From: Gammaproteobacteria bacterium
GTDB taxonomy: Bacteria; Pseudomonadota; Gammaproteobacteria; Tenderiales; Tenderiaceae
Length of the DNA stretch: 36,705 nt
Direction: 5' to 3'
Assembly: GCA_024277755.1 (NCBI GenBank)
Contig: JAJRUN010000127.1
Span: 1 to 36,705, forward strand
Position 1 is the stretch's first letter; the number at the start of each line of letters is the position of its first letter. The notes below the pieces were generated by a model. The model worked only from the letters and a program-made list of their open reading frames with translations. It had not been told where the DNA came from and did not search any database. Both the position numbers and the translations under genes were made by a program. Positions 17,862 through 26,569 of this stretch are shown piece by piece.

Positions 17862-19079
17862 CTAATCGCTATAGCGCTGAAACACTAAACTGGCGTTGGT
17901 CCCACCAAAACCAAAACTGTTAGAAAGCATGATATTACTACCCGCATTATCCTTGCGCTGACGCAGAATCGGCATACCCTCGGCAGCCTCATCCAGGTTT
18001 TCAATATTGGCCGAGGCACAGAGAAAATCATGTTTCATCATCAGCAGCGAATAAATTGCCTCATTGACACCGGCTGCGCCCAAGGCATGGCCTGTCAGAG
18101 ACTTGGTAGAACTAATCGCAGGTAAATCATCACCGAAGACCTCTCGCATTGCCTGCAACTCTTTCATGTCACCGGCTGGCGTACTGGTGCCATGAGCATT
18201 GATGTAATCCACCTTGCCTTCAACCCCTTCCAGAGCTAAACGCATACAGCGCACCGCGCCTTCACCCGATGGCTGCACCATATCAAAACCATCCGAGGTG
18301 GCACCGTAACCCACCAACTCAGCATAAATCCTGGCGCCACGCGCCTTGGCATGCTCCAGCTCTTCCAACACCAGCACACCGCCACCGCCAGAGATAACAA
18401 AACCATCACGATCCGCATCATAGGCCCGTGAGGCCATGTCCGGGGTATCGTTGTACTTGGATGACAGCGCACCCATGGCATCAAACATCACCGAACCTTC
18501 CCAGCCCAGTTCTTCTGCGCCACCGGCAAACACCATGTCCTGCTTGCCAAACTGAATCTGTTCCATGGCGTTGCCAATGCAATGCGCACTGGTTGAACAA
18601 GCCGAACTCATGGAGTAGTTCACACCCTTGATCTTGAAGGCAGTAGCAAGATTGGCAGACGTTGTACTACCCATGGTCTTGGGAACCATATAGGGGCCAA
18701 CACGACGTAACCCCTTGCTGCGCAGAATATCTGCAGCAGCAACGGTATTAGCATGGGAAGCACCGCCAGAACCCACCACCAGGCCGGTGCGCGGATTAGA
18801 TACCAGTTCTGCGTTTAGCCCTGCGTCTTCAATAGCCTGAGCCATGGCAATGTAATTATAGGCCGCAGCGTCGCCCATAAAACGACGAATCTTGCGGTCA
18901 ATCAGCGCTTCGATATCAACATTAATCGAACCATGCACATGCGAACGAAAACCCAACTCGGCATATTTTTCGCAATGTTCGATACCTGAACGGCCACTCT
19001 TTAATGCTTCCGTTACTTCGTCTTGGTTATTACCAATGCTGGAAACAATCCCTAATCCTGTGACAACAACTCGTCTCAC
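17862..19079 (-). CDS. fabB: beta-ketoacyl-ACP synthase I
   Basis: It condenses malonyl-ACP with acyl-ACP and elongates the cis-3-decenoyl product of FabA. The 405-residue thiolase-fold enzyme has the nucleophile in [14 protein letters not shown] (C161) and the two catalytic histidines in [12 protein letters not shown] and [12 protein letters not shown]. The C terminus is the usual [14 protein letters not shown]. Length and motifs fit FabB, not FabF, and the fabA-fabB order with a 13-bp gap confirms it. Confidence 0.97.
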   Translation of the reverse strand: MRRVVVTGLGIVSSIGNNQDEVTEALKSGRSGIEHCEKYAELGFRSHVHGSINVDIEALIDRKIRRFMGDAAAYNYIAMAQAIEDAGLNAELVSNPRTGLVVGSGGASHANTVAAADILRSKGLRRVGPYMVPKTMGSTTSANLATAFKIKGVNYSMSSACSTSAHCIGNAMEQIQFGKQDMVFAGGAEELGWEGSVMFDAMGALSSKYNDTPDMASRAYDADRDGFVISGGGGVLVLEELEHAKARGARIYAELVGYGATSDGFDMVQPSGEGAVRCMRLALEGVEGKVDYINAHGTSTPAGDMKELQAMREVFGDDLPAISSTKSLTGHALGAAGVNEAIYSLLMMKHDFLCASANIENLDEAAEGMPILRQRKDNAGSNIMLSNSFGFGGTNASLVFQRYSD

Positions 19080-19092
19080 TGGTCACACCCTT

Positions 19093-19608
19093 TTACATAT
19101 TTTCAGTGGAAGTAAACAAACCAACCCGTAGATCTTTGGCAGTGTAAATCACCTTGCCATCGACTTCCATCTCTGCATCAGCCACACCCATATAAAGCTT
19201 ACGCATGATAACGCGAGTCATATCGATACGATAGGTTACCAGTTTTTTATCCGGCGTCACCTGACCCCGAAAACCGACCTCACCCACACCCAAAGCGCGA
19301 CCATGCCCCGGCCCACCATTCCAACCAAGAAAGAAACCGATCAACTGCCACATAGCATCAAGACCGAGACAACCGGGCATAACGGGATCACCCTGAAAGT
19401 GGCAATCAAAAAACCAGAGATCGGGGTTAATATCCAGTTCAGCAATAATCTGCCCTTTGCCCTTGCTGCCACCTTCGTTGGTGATCTTGGTGATGCGATC
19501 AAACATCAGCATAGGCGGCAATGGTAGCTGAGCGTTACCCTCACCAAACAATTCACCGCGACCGCAGCTCAGCAGTTCATCACGAGTAAAACTTTCCTTA
19601 TTTTGCAT
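19093..19608 (-). CDS. fabA: 3-hydroxydecanoyl-ACP dehydratase/isomerase
   Basis: FabA dehydrates 3-hydroxydecanoyl-ACP and isomerises trans-2 to cis-3-decenoyl-ACP, the branch point of anaerobic unsaturated fatty acid synthesis. The 171-residue hot-dog protein has [20 protein letters not shown]. With the ATG at 19608, the catalytic residues fall at H70 and D84, exactly as in E. coli. A TTG two codons upstream (19614) is an alternative start. It forms an operon with fabB. A small hairpin (19642-19660) lies in the leader. I found no convincing FadR or FabR site. Confidence 0.96.
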   Translation of the reverse strand: MQNKESFTRDELLSCGRGELFGEGNAQLPLPPMLMFDRITKITNEGGSKGKGQIIAELDINPDLWFFDCHFQGDPVMPGCLGLDAMWQLIGFFLGWNGGPGHGRALGVGEVGFRGQVTPDKKLVTYRIDMTRVIMRKLYMGVADAEMEVDGKVIYTAKDLRVGLFTSTENM

Positions 19609-19785
19609 ATCCAACTATTTTTTTGTTATTTCGCCGTAATTTCGGCGGTCAATTTCAAGGGTAGCCTTCAAGGAATCACACCCCTTCCCCACGTTATTAT
19701 TAGCTAAACATACTACCAGAAATACCCTTTTAGAATGCCGCAATTTTATTCCCAATAACGATACCCCAACTAAACCCTATATATA

Positions 19786-20511
19786 TCAATCAAATATAGG
19801 TTTGTCATCATCCTCAATCGACATTACCTCAACAACATGTTCATTTGGCACCCGCCAACGGATATCAAACTCATGCAGCCTGACAGCAAAGGTTTTTTCA
19901 GCTGAAGCGGCCGTAAAATAGGCCGGTCTGGGATCCAAGGCCAGCACCTCTATGATTAACTGACGCAACCCAGGCCGATGCTGGCACAGCTTATCGCATG
20001 TCAAAGCGGCCTCAGCCGAAAACACGACATCAAAGCTGGCTATCGGTGCCTGCTGGGCATAATCAGCCAGGGCCTCAGGAATAGCGTCCGAATATGGGAC
20101 ATACGGTTTTATATCAAGCACCGGCGTACCATCAACCAAATCAAGCCCGCCAAGCTGTAAGCTAACACCATTTTTATACCGCTCGACACCAAGCAGCTCC
20201 ACCACCGAAATACCTATTGGATTAGGCCGATGAGTTGCTCGACTGGCGAAAACACCCACCTTGCGATTCCCCCCCAGGCGCGGTGGTCGCACGCTCAAGC
20301 GTGCACCCTGATCAAGACAGTGGTGAAACACAAAGGTGATCCATATATGAGAGAAGCCCTCTAGGCCTGCAAATGCTTCGGCACGGTTATACGGGGCGAA
20401 CATCTCCAGCCAGCCCCTGGCAACACTAACCAACCCAGGTTGCCGTGGCACACCAAACTTGTCTTTGAAACAGGAGTGAATAACTCCAACTGGCTCGACC
20501 GAAAAACCCAT
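19786..20511 (-). CDS. trmO: tRNA (N6-threonylcarbamoyladenosine37-N6)-methyltransferase TrmO
   Basis: TrmO uses SAM to methylate t6A37 of tRNA-Thr(GGU). The 241-residue protein begins with the TsaA/UPF0066 beta-barrel: VEPVGVIHSCFKDKFGVPRQ, then LEGFSHIWITFVFH, and FASRATHRPNPIGISVVEL with the family's RxxxRPNPIG core. LDLVDGTPVLDIKPYVPYSD follows. The C-terminal part, after about residue 155, matches the extra domain of the E. coli YaeB/TrmO type. A Fur-like box lies about 30 bases upstream of the ATG. Confidence 0.93.
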   Translation of the reverse strand: MGFSVEPVGVIHSCFKDKFGVPRQPGLVSVARGWLEMFAPYNRAEAFAGLEGFSHIWITFVFHHCLDQGARLSVRPPRLGGNRKVGVFASRATHRPNPIGISVVELLGVERYKNGVSLQLGGLDLVDGTPVLDIKPYVPYSDAIPEALADYAQQAPIASFDVVFSAEAALTCDKLCQHRPGLRQLIIEVLALDPRPAYFTAASAEKTFAVRLHEFDIRWRVPNEHVVEVMSIEDDDKPIFD

Positions 20512-20542
20512 AACAATTTGATTTTAAACAATACCCAACATT

Positions 20543-20561
20543 GATAATCGTTAACATTAGC
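20543..20561. promoter_or_regulatory. Fur-box-like palindrome upstream of trmO
   Basis: The plus strand reads GATAATCGTTAACATTAGC. Read on the minus strand it matches the classical 19-bp Fur consensus GATAATGATAATCATTATC at 15 positions. It lies between the terminator at 20563-20591 and the trmO start at 20511. No site of this quality was seen in front of the TonB-dependent receptor genes. A/T-rich spacers give chance matches, so this is tentative. Confidence 0.4.
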
Positions 20562-20562
20562 A

Positions 20563-20591
20563 TAAAAAAAGGGCCGCAATCTGCGGCCCTT
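20563..20591 (-). terminator. strong Rho-independent terminator closing the TonB-receptor cluster
   Basis: An eight-base G+C-rich stem GGGCCGCA (20571-20578) pairs with TGCGGCCC (20582-20589) around a three-base loop, extended by AA/TT. On the minus strand it is followed by seven T (20570-20564). It lies 96 bases after the stop of the small membrane ORF and before the trmO leader, so it ends the minus-strand transcript carrying the receptor cluster. Confidence 0.9.
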
Positions 20592-20686
20592 ATAAAAATC
20601 AGCAATGCCCGATTGGCACGCCTGTTATTTCAACACTTACTATAGAAATATGCCTAAATAATGTTCAGGCAACTTGTTAGCGACAC

Positions 20687-20788
20687 TTAAAACAACATGC
20701 TGGCGACAAACCAAATTGCCAGAATAATCAGCGTTGAGCCAACAATAATTGGAAAATCATCCTCTGTTGCACTGCGTTGTTCCAACAT
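20687..20788 (-). CDS. 33-residue single-span membrane peptide
   Basis: This short ORF begins ATG at 20788 with AGGAG eight bases upstream, one of the best ribosome sites in the area. It encodes an acidic N terminus (MLEQRSATEDDFP) and a single hydrophobic helix (IIVGSTLIILAIWFVASMLF) that runs to the stop. A strong terminator follows 96 bases later. It lies 126 bp after the periplasmic binding protein gene on the same strand. I know no named family with certainty. Size and layout suit a small inner-membrane protein acting as partner or regulator of a larger complex. Confidence 0.65.
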   Translation of the reverse strand: MLEQRSATEDDFPIIVGSTLIILAIWFVASMLF

Positions 20789-20914
20789 AATTTTCTCCTG
20801 AGTTACAGCATTCATTAATAAAAGTACTGCCACCTAGGCGCAAACCTGCAACACCCGCAAATACCATAGTAAAAATATTAAAATATACAAGCACCGCAAT
20901 GCGGCAACAAATGA

Positions 20915-21844
20915 TCAGTCAGCATGCTTGCCTGCCCGCAATTCAAGCTGACGTTTCAGCTCATTTGCTGAAGCCAGCTTATAACCCAGTTGACGGGCTA
21001 TCAAATGATTGACCTGAACGGAAAAATATTTAGGGTGATTTTCCTGGGGTTTCGCATCGCAGAACTCTATCAAGCAGTTCACCAGCTCGGCCGTGTGTCG
21101 ACCAATTTGCTCAGGAGAGGAAAATAAAGCCAGCAAGGCCCCGGCCTTAACATATGGCTCTGAATAGGCAATCAGGGGCGTTTTGCGGCGCAGGCTTGCC
21201 AGCAATAAAGACTGCACCGTGCGGCGGTTAAACAAAAAAGGATCGGGTAAGACCAGGACGGCGTCACTATCAGACATCAATTTATTCAATACCTTCGCCA
21301 GATTCCGTCCGGACTGCAAACTGACATCTTTTAATTCAATTTCATGGTTTGCGGTCGCCTGCCCCAGGTTTTTTGTATGTTTGGCAGAAATTTCACCATG
21401 TAAATAGCCTAGGGTCTTCATTGGAGAAAAGGCAATCACAGCCAGATCAACAAACCGGTTGAGTGGTTGATCGACAAACAAAACCTGGTGATTTTCAAAC
21501 AGAATGTTATTTTCACGCAGCCAGTGATAACTACTCTGAGGCAGCATGGTATAAATCACCTGACTATCACCAACATTGATAGACGCCACCTTTTTGGCTG
21601 CGTCCACACCCGCCGCGATGATGATATTGCCAGAATTGGGCTGGGCTGCCGGCCTGTAGTCAGCCGCAAGAGTAAAGGTAATCCCCTGATCCAAACCAGC
21701 CGGCGCAAGCCCTGCTTCAAAGCCTTTTTGAAAAGAACGATATAGAGCAGAGTCCTGACTGGCTAAAAGCAGCAGACGTGCCTCAGCGTTGGCACCAACA
21801 GCCAACACCAACAACAGCGTCAAAATAACTTTTTTCAGCAACAT
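20915..21844 (-). CDS. periplasmic ABC-type substrate-binding protein, orphan
   Basis: The protein of about 309 residues starts with a signal peptide (MLLKKVILTLLLVLAVGANA). Two Rossmann-like lobes follow, as in PF04392-type binding proteins (BMP/TrpX class). Family-like stretches are FQKGFEAGLAP, IIIAAGVDAAKKVASINV, SDAVLVLPDPFLFN, TPLIAYSEPYVKAGALLALF and QIGRHTAELV. No permease or ATPase gene is nearby, so it is either a sensory binding protein or its transporter is elsewhere. A GTG four codons upstream (21856) is an alternative start. It lies 51 bp after a TonB-dependent receptor gene, and likely shares its transcript and ligand. Confidence 0.8.
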   Translation of the reverse strand: MLLKKVILTLLLVLAVGANAEARLLLLASQDSALYRSFQKGFEAGLAPAGLDQGITFTLAADYRPAAQPNSGNIIIAAGVDAAKKVASINVGDSQVIYTMLPQSSYHWLRENNILFENHQVLFVDQPLNRFVDLAVIAFSPMKTLGYLHGEISAKHTKNLGQATANHEIELKDVSLQSGRNLAKVLNKLMSDSDAVLVLPDPFLFNRRTVQSLLLASLRRKTPLIAYSEPYVKAGALLALFSSPEQIGRHTAELVNCLIEFCDAKPQENHPKYFSVQVNHLIARQLGYKLASANELKRQLELRAGKHAD

Positions 21845-21895
21845 CGCTTTATACACGCCTATCCATCACGCCCGCCCCCAGGGTTTAAGCTTCAA

Positions 21896-23929
21896 TCAAT
21901 CTATTTGAATCCTTGCAGTTACATAAGCAGATGAATCAACTTCGTTTAAATTTTGAAAACGTGGATCGTAAGACAACACTTCCATTTCCTCATATTTCCC
22001 CAATACATTTCGCATCGCCAAAGCAAACTCAGTTTCATACCCCTGCAAATCAAGCCGTCTTGCAAGCCTCAGATCCAGACGCCTGACGGGCGCACGAATG
22101 GCCTCTGGTGCTTCAGGTTCCCAGCCTTGTATCCAATCGGTAAAATAAAACCCGACACCAGCGGTCACTCCATGATTAAAACCCACCATATAAAGCAGAC
22201 TGAATGAGTGTTCAGGAGCCATCAACGGATCTACGCCAAAAGAAGGACTGCTCTTATCTTGAATGTCGACATAAGAATACCCAAAATAAAGAGCGGAACT
22301 GTTAACAAAGGTAAACCTTGCCTCTAGCTCCGCCCCCTGAATGGCGAAGGCATACTGATTGAGATAAGTCTCACCATGGGTCGTGACATAATCGCCCGTC
22401 GGAACCTTGAAAATCAGGTCACTCAATTCATCATGAAACAGCTTGGCATCCAGCGTAAACGCCCCTTGTCGTGGTGCCAGATGATAGCCAAATTCATATG
22501 AGGTAACCCTTTCAACTTTAGTCTGCTGAGCTCCTTTCCAAAACAACAGGTTGGACGTTCCTGATGGCTCTAATTGAGCATTGTAGATACCGTAATCAAC
22601 TGCATATTCAAACATTGAGGGGGTACGAATTGCCTTTGATACCGTCAGCCGCAGACTCTGTGCTGCAGATAGATGATAATTAAGACCTGCTCGCGGCGAA
22701 ATATCGGTTCCGGTAGAACTATAATCTTCCACCATTGCTCCGGCATTTATCAACCAGTTGCCCTCTGGCGTCCACTCCAGATTGAAAAACCCGCGCCTGA
22801 GGTGATTGTGGATCTCTTTATTGCCCATCAGGTTCTCACCCCCCCAAACCTGATCATCACGCACCCCCAGCCCCCAGGCAATACGCATGCTTTCGGACAA
22901 ATTGACATTATGTTGCAGCTCCAAATCATAGCGATCAGTACTACGATCAAAATCAACGTAGTTGGGGGCCAATGTTGCCCCGCCCCACGGAAAAGGACCG
23001 GTGTAAAAGCGCTCAATATTACGCTGGTAGATATGATAGAACTGCACAGAAAGGCTTTCGTTCAGCCCCAGGGTTCGCTGCCACTTAAGATGCTCCTGGT
23101 GATTTAACAGTTTCTTTTCACGATCAACACTCAAATCGGGCACAATACGATTTTCCACCCCCCTTGGTCCCGTTGCCACCCCTCCCTGAAAGGTAATTAC
23201 GTCAACACTGCTGAGCTGATAATCCGCCCGCAAGGATGCCAGCTGAGTGCGCTTGTAATCCAGACGATTGTCAAAACCATCATCACCGATAAAACCAGCC
23301 GTCAGACGATAATCAAGCTTGCCGGCACCACCACCATGACGTAGAAACAACTCATGCACACCATCGTCACCCAGGTTAGTTTTTACAGAAGTTCCGTGAT
23401 CCAATACTGCCTCACGGGTAATAATATTGATCACAGCCAAAAATGAATTTGCACCGTAACTGGCCGTATTAGGTCCACGCACCACCTCAATTCGTTCGAT
23501 GTCATCCATGGTGACAAACAATGTTGCCCACGGCACCGCACCGATGGCAGTGGTGTAAATGGATCGACCATCCACCAACACCTGCAAACGGCGTGAATAA
23601 CGCCCATCAGACATGTGATAACTAACCGAAGGAGTATGACCATCGTGATAGCCAACGATGAAACCAGGCACCATACGAAACAGTTCCGGAATTTCACGCG
23701 CACCAGAGGCCTCGATCATGCGCCGGTCGATCACAGTCACGGCTACAGGTGCGTCCGTCACTGGCTGGGCAATACGCGTTGCCGACATCACTACCGGCAC
23801 CTCGTCCCAGTAGTCATCCTCAGATAAAGGCAGGGATTGCTGCGCCATAAGCTGAGCAGACAGTGGTGTCAGAGAACAAAACAAGCCAAAACCGATTAGA
23901 GCACGCTTAAACGGAGGGGAAACAATCAC
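21896..23929 (-). CDS. TonB-dependent outer-membrane receptor (paralogue 1)
   Basis: The 677-residue protein has a signal peptide ending near LMAQQS. A TonB-box-like segment (DEVPVVMSATR) follows, then a plug domain (VAVTVIDRRMIEASG, PELFRMVPGFIVGY, VLVDGRSIY, IERIEVVRGPNTASYGANS, INIITREA). The rest is a beta-barrel ending in an aromatic/aliphatic strand (AYVTARIQID). The GTG start has AGGAG ten bases upstream. It is a close paralogue of the gene upstream. The ligand is unknown; plug sequences of this type occur in receptors for B12, siderophores and other small molecules. The neighbouring binding protein suggests a small organic ligand or metal complex. Confidence 0.9.
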   Translation of the reverse strand: MIVSPPFKRALIGFGLFCSLTPLSAQLMAQQSLPLSEDDYWDEVPVVMSATRIAQPVTDAPVAVTVIDRRMIEASGAREIPELFRMVPGFIVGYHDGHTPSVSYHMSDGRYSRRLQVLVDGRSIYTTAIGAVPWATLFVTMDDIERIEVVRGPNTASYGANSFLAVINIITREAVLDHGTSVKTNLGDDGVHELFLRHGGGAGKLDYRLTAGFIGDDGFDNRLDYKRTQLASLRADYQLSSVDVITFQGGVATGPRGVENRIVPDLSVDREKKLLNHQEHLKWQRTLGLNESLSVQFYHIYQRNIERFYTGPFPWGGATLAPNYVDFDRSTDRYDLELQHNVNLSESMRIAWGLGVRDDQVWGGENLMGNKEIHNHLRRGFFNLEWTPEGNWLINAGAMVEDYSSTGTDISPRAGLNYHLSAAQSLRLTVSKAIRTPSMFEYAVDYGIYNAQLEPSGTSNLLFWKGAQQTKVERVTSYEFGYHLAPRQGAFTLDAKLFHDELSDLIFKVPTGDYVTTHGETYLNQYAFAIQGAELEARFTFVNSSALYFGYSYVDIQDKSSPSFGVDPLMAPEHSFSLLYMVGFNHGVTAGVGFYFTDWIQGWEPEAPEAIRAPVRRLDLRLARRLDLQGYETEFALAMRNVLGKYEEMEVLSYDPRFQNLNEVDSSAYVTARIQID

Positions 23930-24049
23930 AGGAATAATCTCCTAGAATAAAATCAGTCTCTGCATACTATTGTTATTCAGTAAAACAGCGTATCAACGAC
24001 ACACCCTGCCGCCAAAACTTCTGCATATAGAGCATGACATAAAAACCTA

Positions 24050-26119
24050 CTAATCCATTTGAACCTTGATACTTAAGTATGCCGAGGCGCCAATCTCATT
24101 CGAGTAAGAATAATCTGACTGTGGCCGCAAGATTTCCATTTCCTCGTATTGACCGAGAACATTTCTCGCCGCTAGCGAAAGCTCTGTATTAAAGCCAAAC
24201 AACGCCATTTGCTTAGACACTTTCAAATCAAGCCGCCTCACCTGATCACGGACATATTTTGGCCGACTGGACTCCCAGCCCTGAATCCTGTCGATAAAAT
24301 AGAAACCAATACCTGCACTATAGCCGTGATCAAAACTCATCATATAAAGCAAATTAAAAGAGTTTTGCGGTGCCTTCAAAATCCTCTTTGCGCGCAGCTT
24401 ATCGTAGACCTCAGTGTAGGCATATCCAAGATGCAAAGCCGAGTCATTGGCAAAGTTAATTTTGGCCTCCAGCTCCACCCCTTGAATGGTAATCCAGTCA
24501 TTATTGACATAAATAGAAGTTTCATTATCAAGATTATCCAATGGCTGAGGAAAATCCTGTAAATCAATAACATCCGTCAGTTCATCAAAATAAATTTTGG
24601 CATCCAATTCAAACATTCCCGGCACAGGCATGCCGTGATAACCCACTTCATATGAGATGATCTTTTCCACCCCAGTATCCTGATCACCACGCCAAAACTC
24701 GGCATACAAATCGACTGGCGCGGCACCCACCGCAGTTGAGCCACTATACAAAGTCATTGGACCATTAAGCGCGTAAAGTGCCGCATATTCAAACATGGAC
24801 GGAGTACGCACCGCTTGAGAGGCGGTGACTCGCACCCCATGTTTAGGCATGAACTGATAATTAATACCCAGGCGCGGCGACACACTGGTGCCTGTGGTGC
24901 TGTAATCTTCAGCCATTGCCCCAGCATTAACAGTCCAGGCCTTAGTCGGACTCCATTCCAGATTCATGAAACCGTATCGAAGATAGTTACTAATTTTCTC
25001 TCTACCCATCAGGTATTCTGAGCCCCAAACCTCATCGGCACGAAGCCCCCCGCCCCAGGCAGTACGCAGCTCATCTGTCAAACCGACATTGTGTTGAAGT
25101 TCAAGTTCATAACGATGGGTGTAACGACTAAAATCCATAGGCATAGGATCAAGAACGAGATCAAAGCCTCCAACTTGCACCCCTAATGGAAAGTTCAAAG
25201 TTGTAAAGGCTTCCGAGTTACGCTGAAAAATATGATAAAACTGCACGGACATGCTCTCATCCACGCTCTGGCGTCGTTCCCATTTAATCTGCTGCTGGTG
25301 ATTGAGCACCCTCTTCTCGCGCGGTGGAAACAAGGGGAATTTACTTTGCACCTCTCTTGGCCCCGTGCCCAGCCCTCCCTCAAAGATAAGCGTGTCGATT
25401 GCTGTCAGGCTGTAATCAGCGCGGACAGTGAATGTTTTAGTTGGTTTGCTATCGTACCTGTCGGCAAAACCGTCATCCTCCACAACACCCGCCGTCAGAC
25501 GATAATCAAACTTCTCAGCCCCCCCCACATGCCGCAGAAAAACCTCTCTCACACCACCATCACCAATATTGATTTTGACAGAGCTATCTTCAAGCACAGG
25601 ATTGCGCGTAATAATATTAATGACCCCAAGAAAGGAGTTGGCACCGTAACTCGCTGAATTGGGACCGCGCACCACCTCAACCCTGTCAATATCATCCATG
25701 GTAATCGGCAATGTAACCCAAGGGATGCCGCCATAAGCAGTGGTATAGACCGACCGTCCATCGATCAACACCTGCATCTTACGGGCATAACGATCAATCG
25801 ACATATGATAATTCACCGATGGTGTATGACCATCGTTATAACCAACAATAAAACCGGGCACCAGGCGAAACAATTCAGGAATCTCACGCGCACCCGAGGC
25901 ATCAATCATGCGCCTGTCGATCACAGTAACCGCCATTGGTGTTCTATTAGCCGACTGAGACATTCGCGTTGCCGACATCACCATCGGCACATCATCCCAA
26001 AAGACCTCTTCAGACATAAGCGGTTCAACCTGAGCCAGCACCACCCCAGACAAAACAGGCAGACTGCAAAACAGACCAAACGCCATCATACGGCGAGCAA
26101 CTAGCTGACATGAACGCAT
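24050..26119 (-). CDS. TonB-dependent outer-membrane receptor (paralogue 2)
   Basis: This 689-residue receptor has the same plan as its neighbour: signal peptide (MMAFGLFCSLPVLSGVVLA), DDVPMVMSATR, plug motifs (AVTVIDRRMIDASGAREIPE, PGFIVGYNDGHTPSVNYHM, VLIDGRSVYTT, VEVVRGPNSASYGANSFLG) and a barrel ending SAYLSIKVQMD. Long blocks are identical between the two plugs, so they arose by tandem duplication; the barrels and extracellular loops differ more. I prefer the ATG at 26119 over an upstream TTG (26146). The 120 bp between the two receptor genes holds no clear terminator. Confidence 0.9.
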   Translation of the reverse strand: MRSCQLVARRMMAFGLFCSLPVLSGVVLAQVEPLMSEEVFWDDVPMVMSATRMSQSANRTPMAVTVIDRRMIDASGAREIPELFRLVPGFIVGYNDGHTPSVNYHMSIDRYARKMQVLIDGRSVYTTAYGGIPWVTLPITMDDIDRVEVVRGPNSASYGANSFLGVINIITRNPVLEDSSVKINIGDGGVREVFLRHVGGAEKFDYRLTAGVVEDDGFADRYDSKPTKTFTVRADYSLTAIDTLIFEGGLGTGPREVQSKFPLFPPREKRVLNHQQQIKWERRQSVDESMSVQFYHIFQRNSEAFTTLNFPLGVQVGGFDLVLDPMPMDFSRYTHRYELELQHNVGLTDELRTAWGGGLRADEVWGSEYLMGREKISNYLRYGFMNLEWSPTKAWTVNAGAMAEDYSTTGTSVSPRLGINYQFMPKHGVRVTASQAVRTPSMFEYAALYALNGPMTLYSGSTAVGAAPVDLYAEFWRGDQDTGVEKIISYEVGYHGMPVPGMFELDAKIYFDELTDVIDLQDFPQPLDNLDNETSIYVNNDWITIQGVELEAKINFANDSALHLGYAYTEVYDKLRAKRILKAPQNSFNLLYMMSFDHGYSAGIGFYFIDRIQGWESSRPKYVRDQVRRLDLKVSKQMALFGFNTELSLAARNVLGQYEEMEILRPQSDYSYSNEIGASAYLSIKVQMD

Positions 26120-26244
26120 CCTGAACAACCTTATTAATTCCGGCAAAAAATTAATAGTACATAAAGATTCGCTAATAAACAGCAGCTCCGATTAGAAAAA
26201 AGCCAAAATCCCAAATATTTTTATTTACTGGCAGCCAGCAGGGA

Positions 26245-26562
26245 TCAGATTCGATGCAGATCGACGCTGACATCAACCAAAACCCGCCCCAACAGCTGTA
26301 CCTCCCCGCGGTACCGCTCATCACCGGTTGATGCAAATTCAAAAACAAACACTCGCAGCAACGAAAGCCCGCCAGCACGATTGCGTTTAAAACGCACTCG
26401 CTTCAACATCACACTCTGATCCAGCAGCTGCAAATTCAATTCATGACAATGACGCTTGGCAACAACATAGGCCTGCTGCTTGATCCCCATGGTATTCCAC
26501 CAGAACACCGCCAGGAAGGCCAGGCCAGTCCAAATTAATAAGTCAAAAAGGTAAGAAACCAC
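26245..26562 (-). CDS. DUF3301-like small membrane protein
   Basis: The 105-residue protein has an N-terminal membrane helix (YLFDLLIWTGLAFLAVFWW). It is followed by a conserved-looking core: KQQAYVVAKRHCHELNLQLL, DQSVMLKRVRFKRNRAG, FEFASTGDERYRGEVQLLG and a terminal HRI. These fit the DUF3301 family of gammaproteobacteria, whose function is unknown. The start is GTG, seven bases after the upstream Ig-like gene, with a weak ribosome site, so coupling is likely. Confidence 0.82.
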   Translation of the reverse strand: MVSYLFDLLIWTGLAFLAVFWWNTMGIKQQAYVVAKRHCHELNLQLLDQSVMLKRVRFKRNRAGGLSLLRVFVFEFASTGDERYRGEVQLLGRVLVDVSVDLHRI

Positions 26563-26569
26563 GCAAAAA

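Noticed and set aside
19695..19725. CTGGT half-site upstream of fabA as a FadR or FabR operator
   Set aside because: Only one half resembles FadR; the rest does not match.
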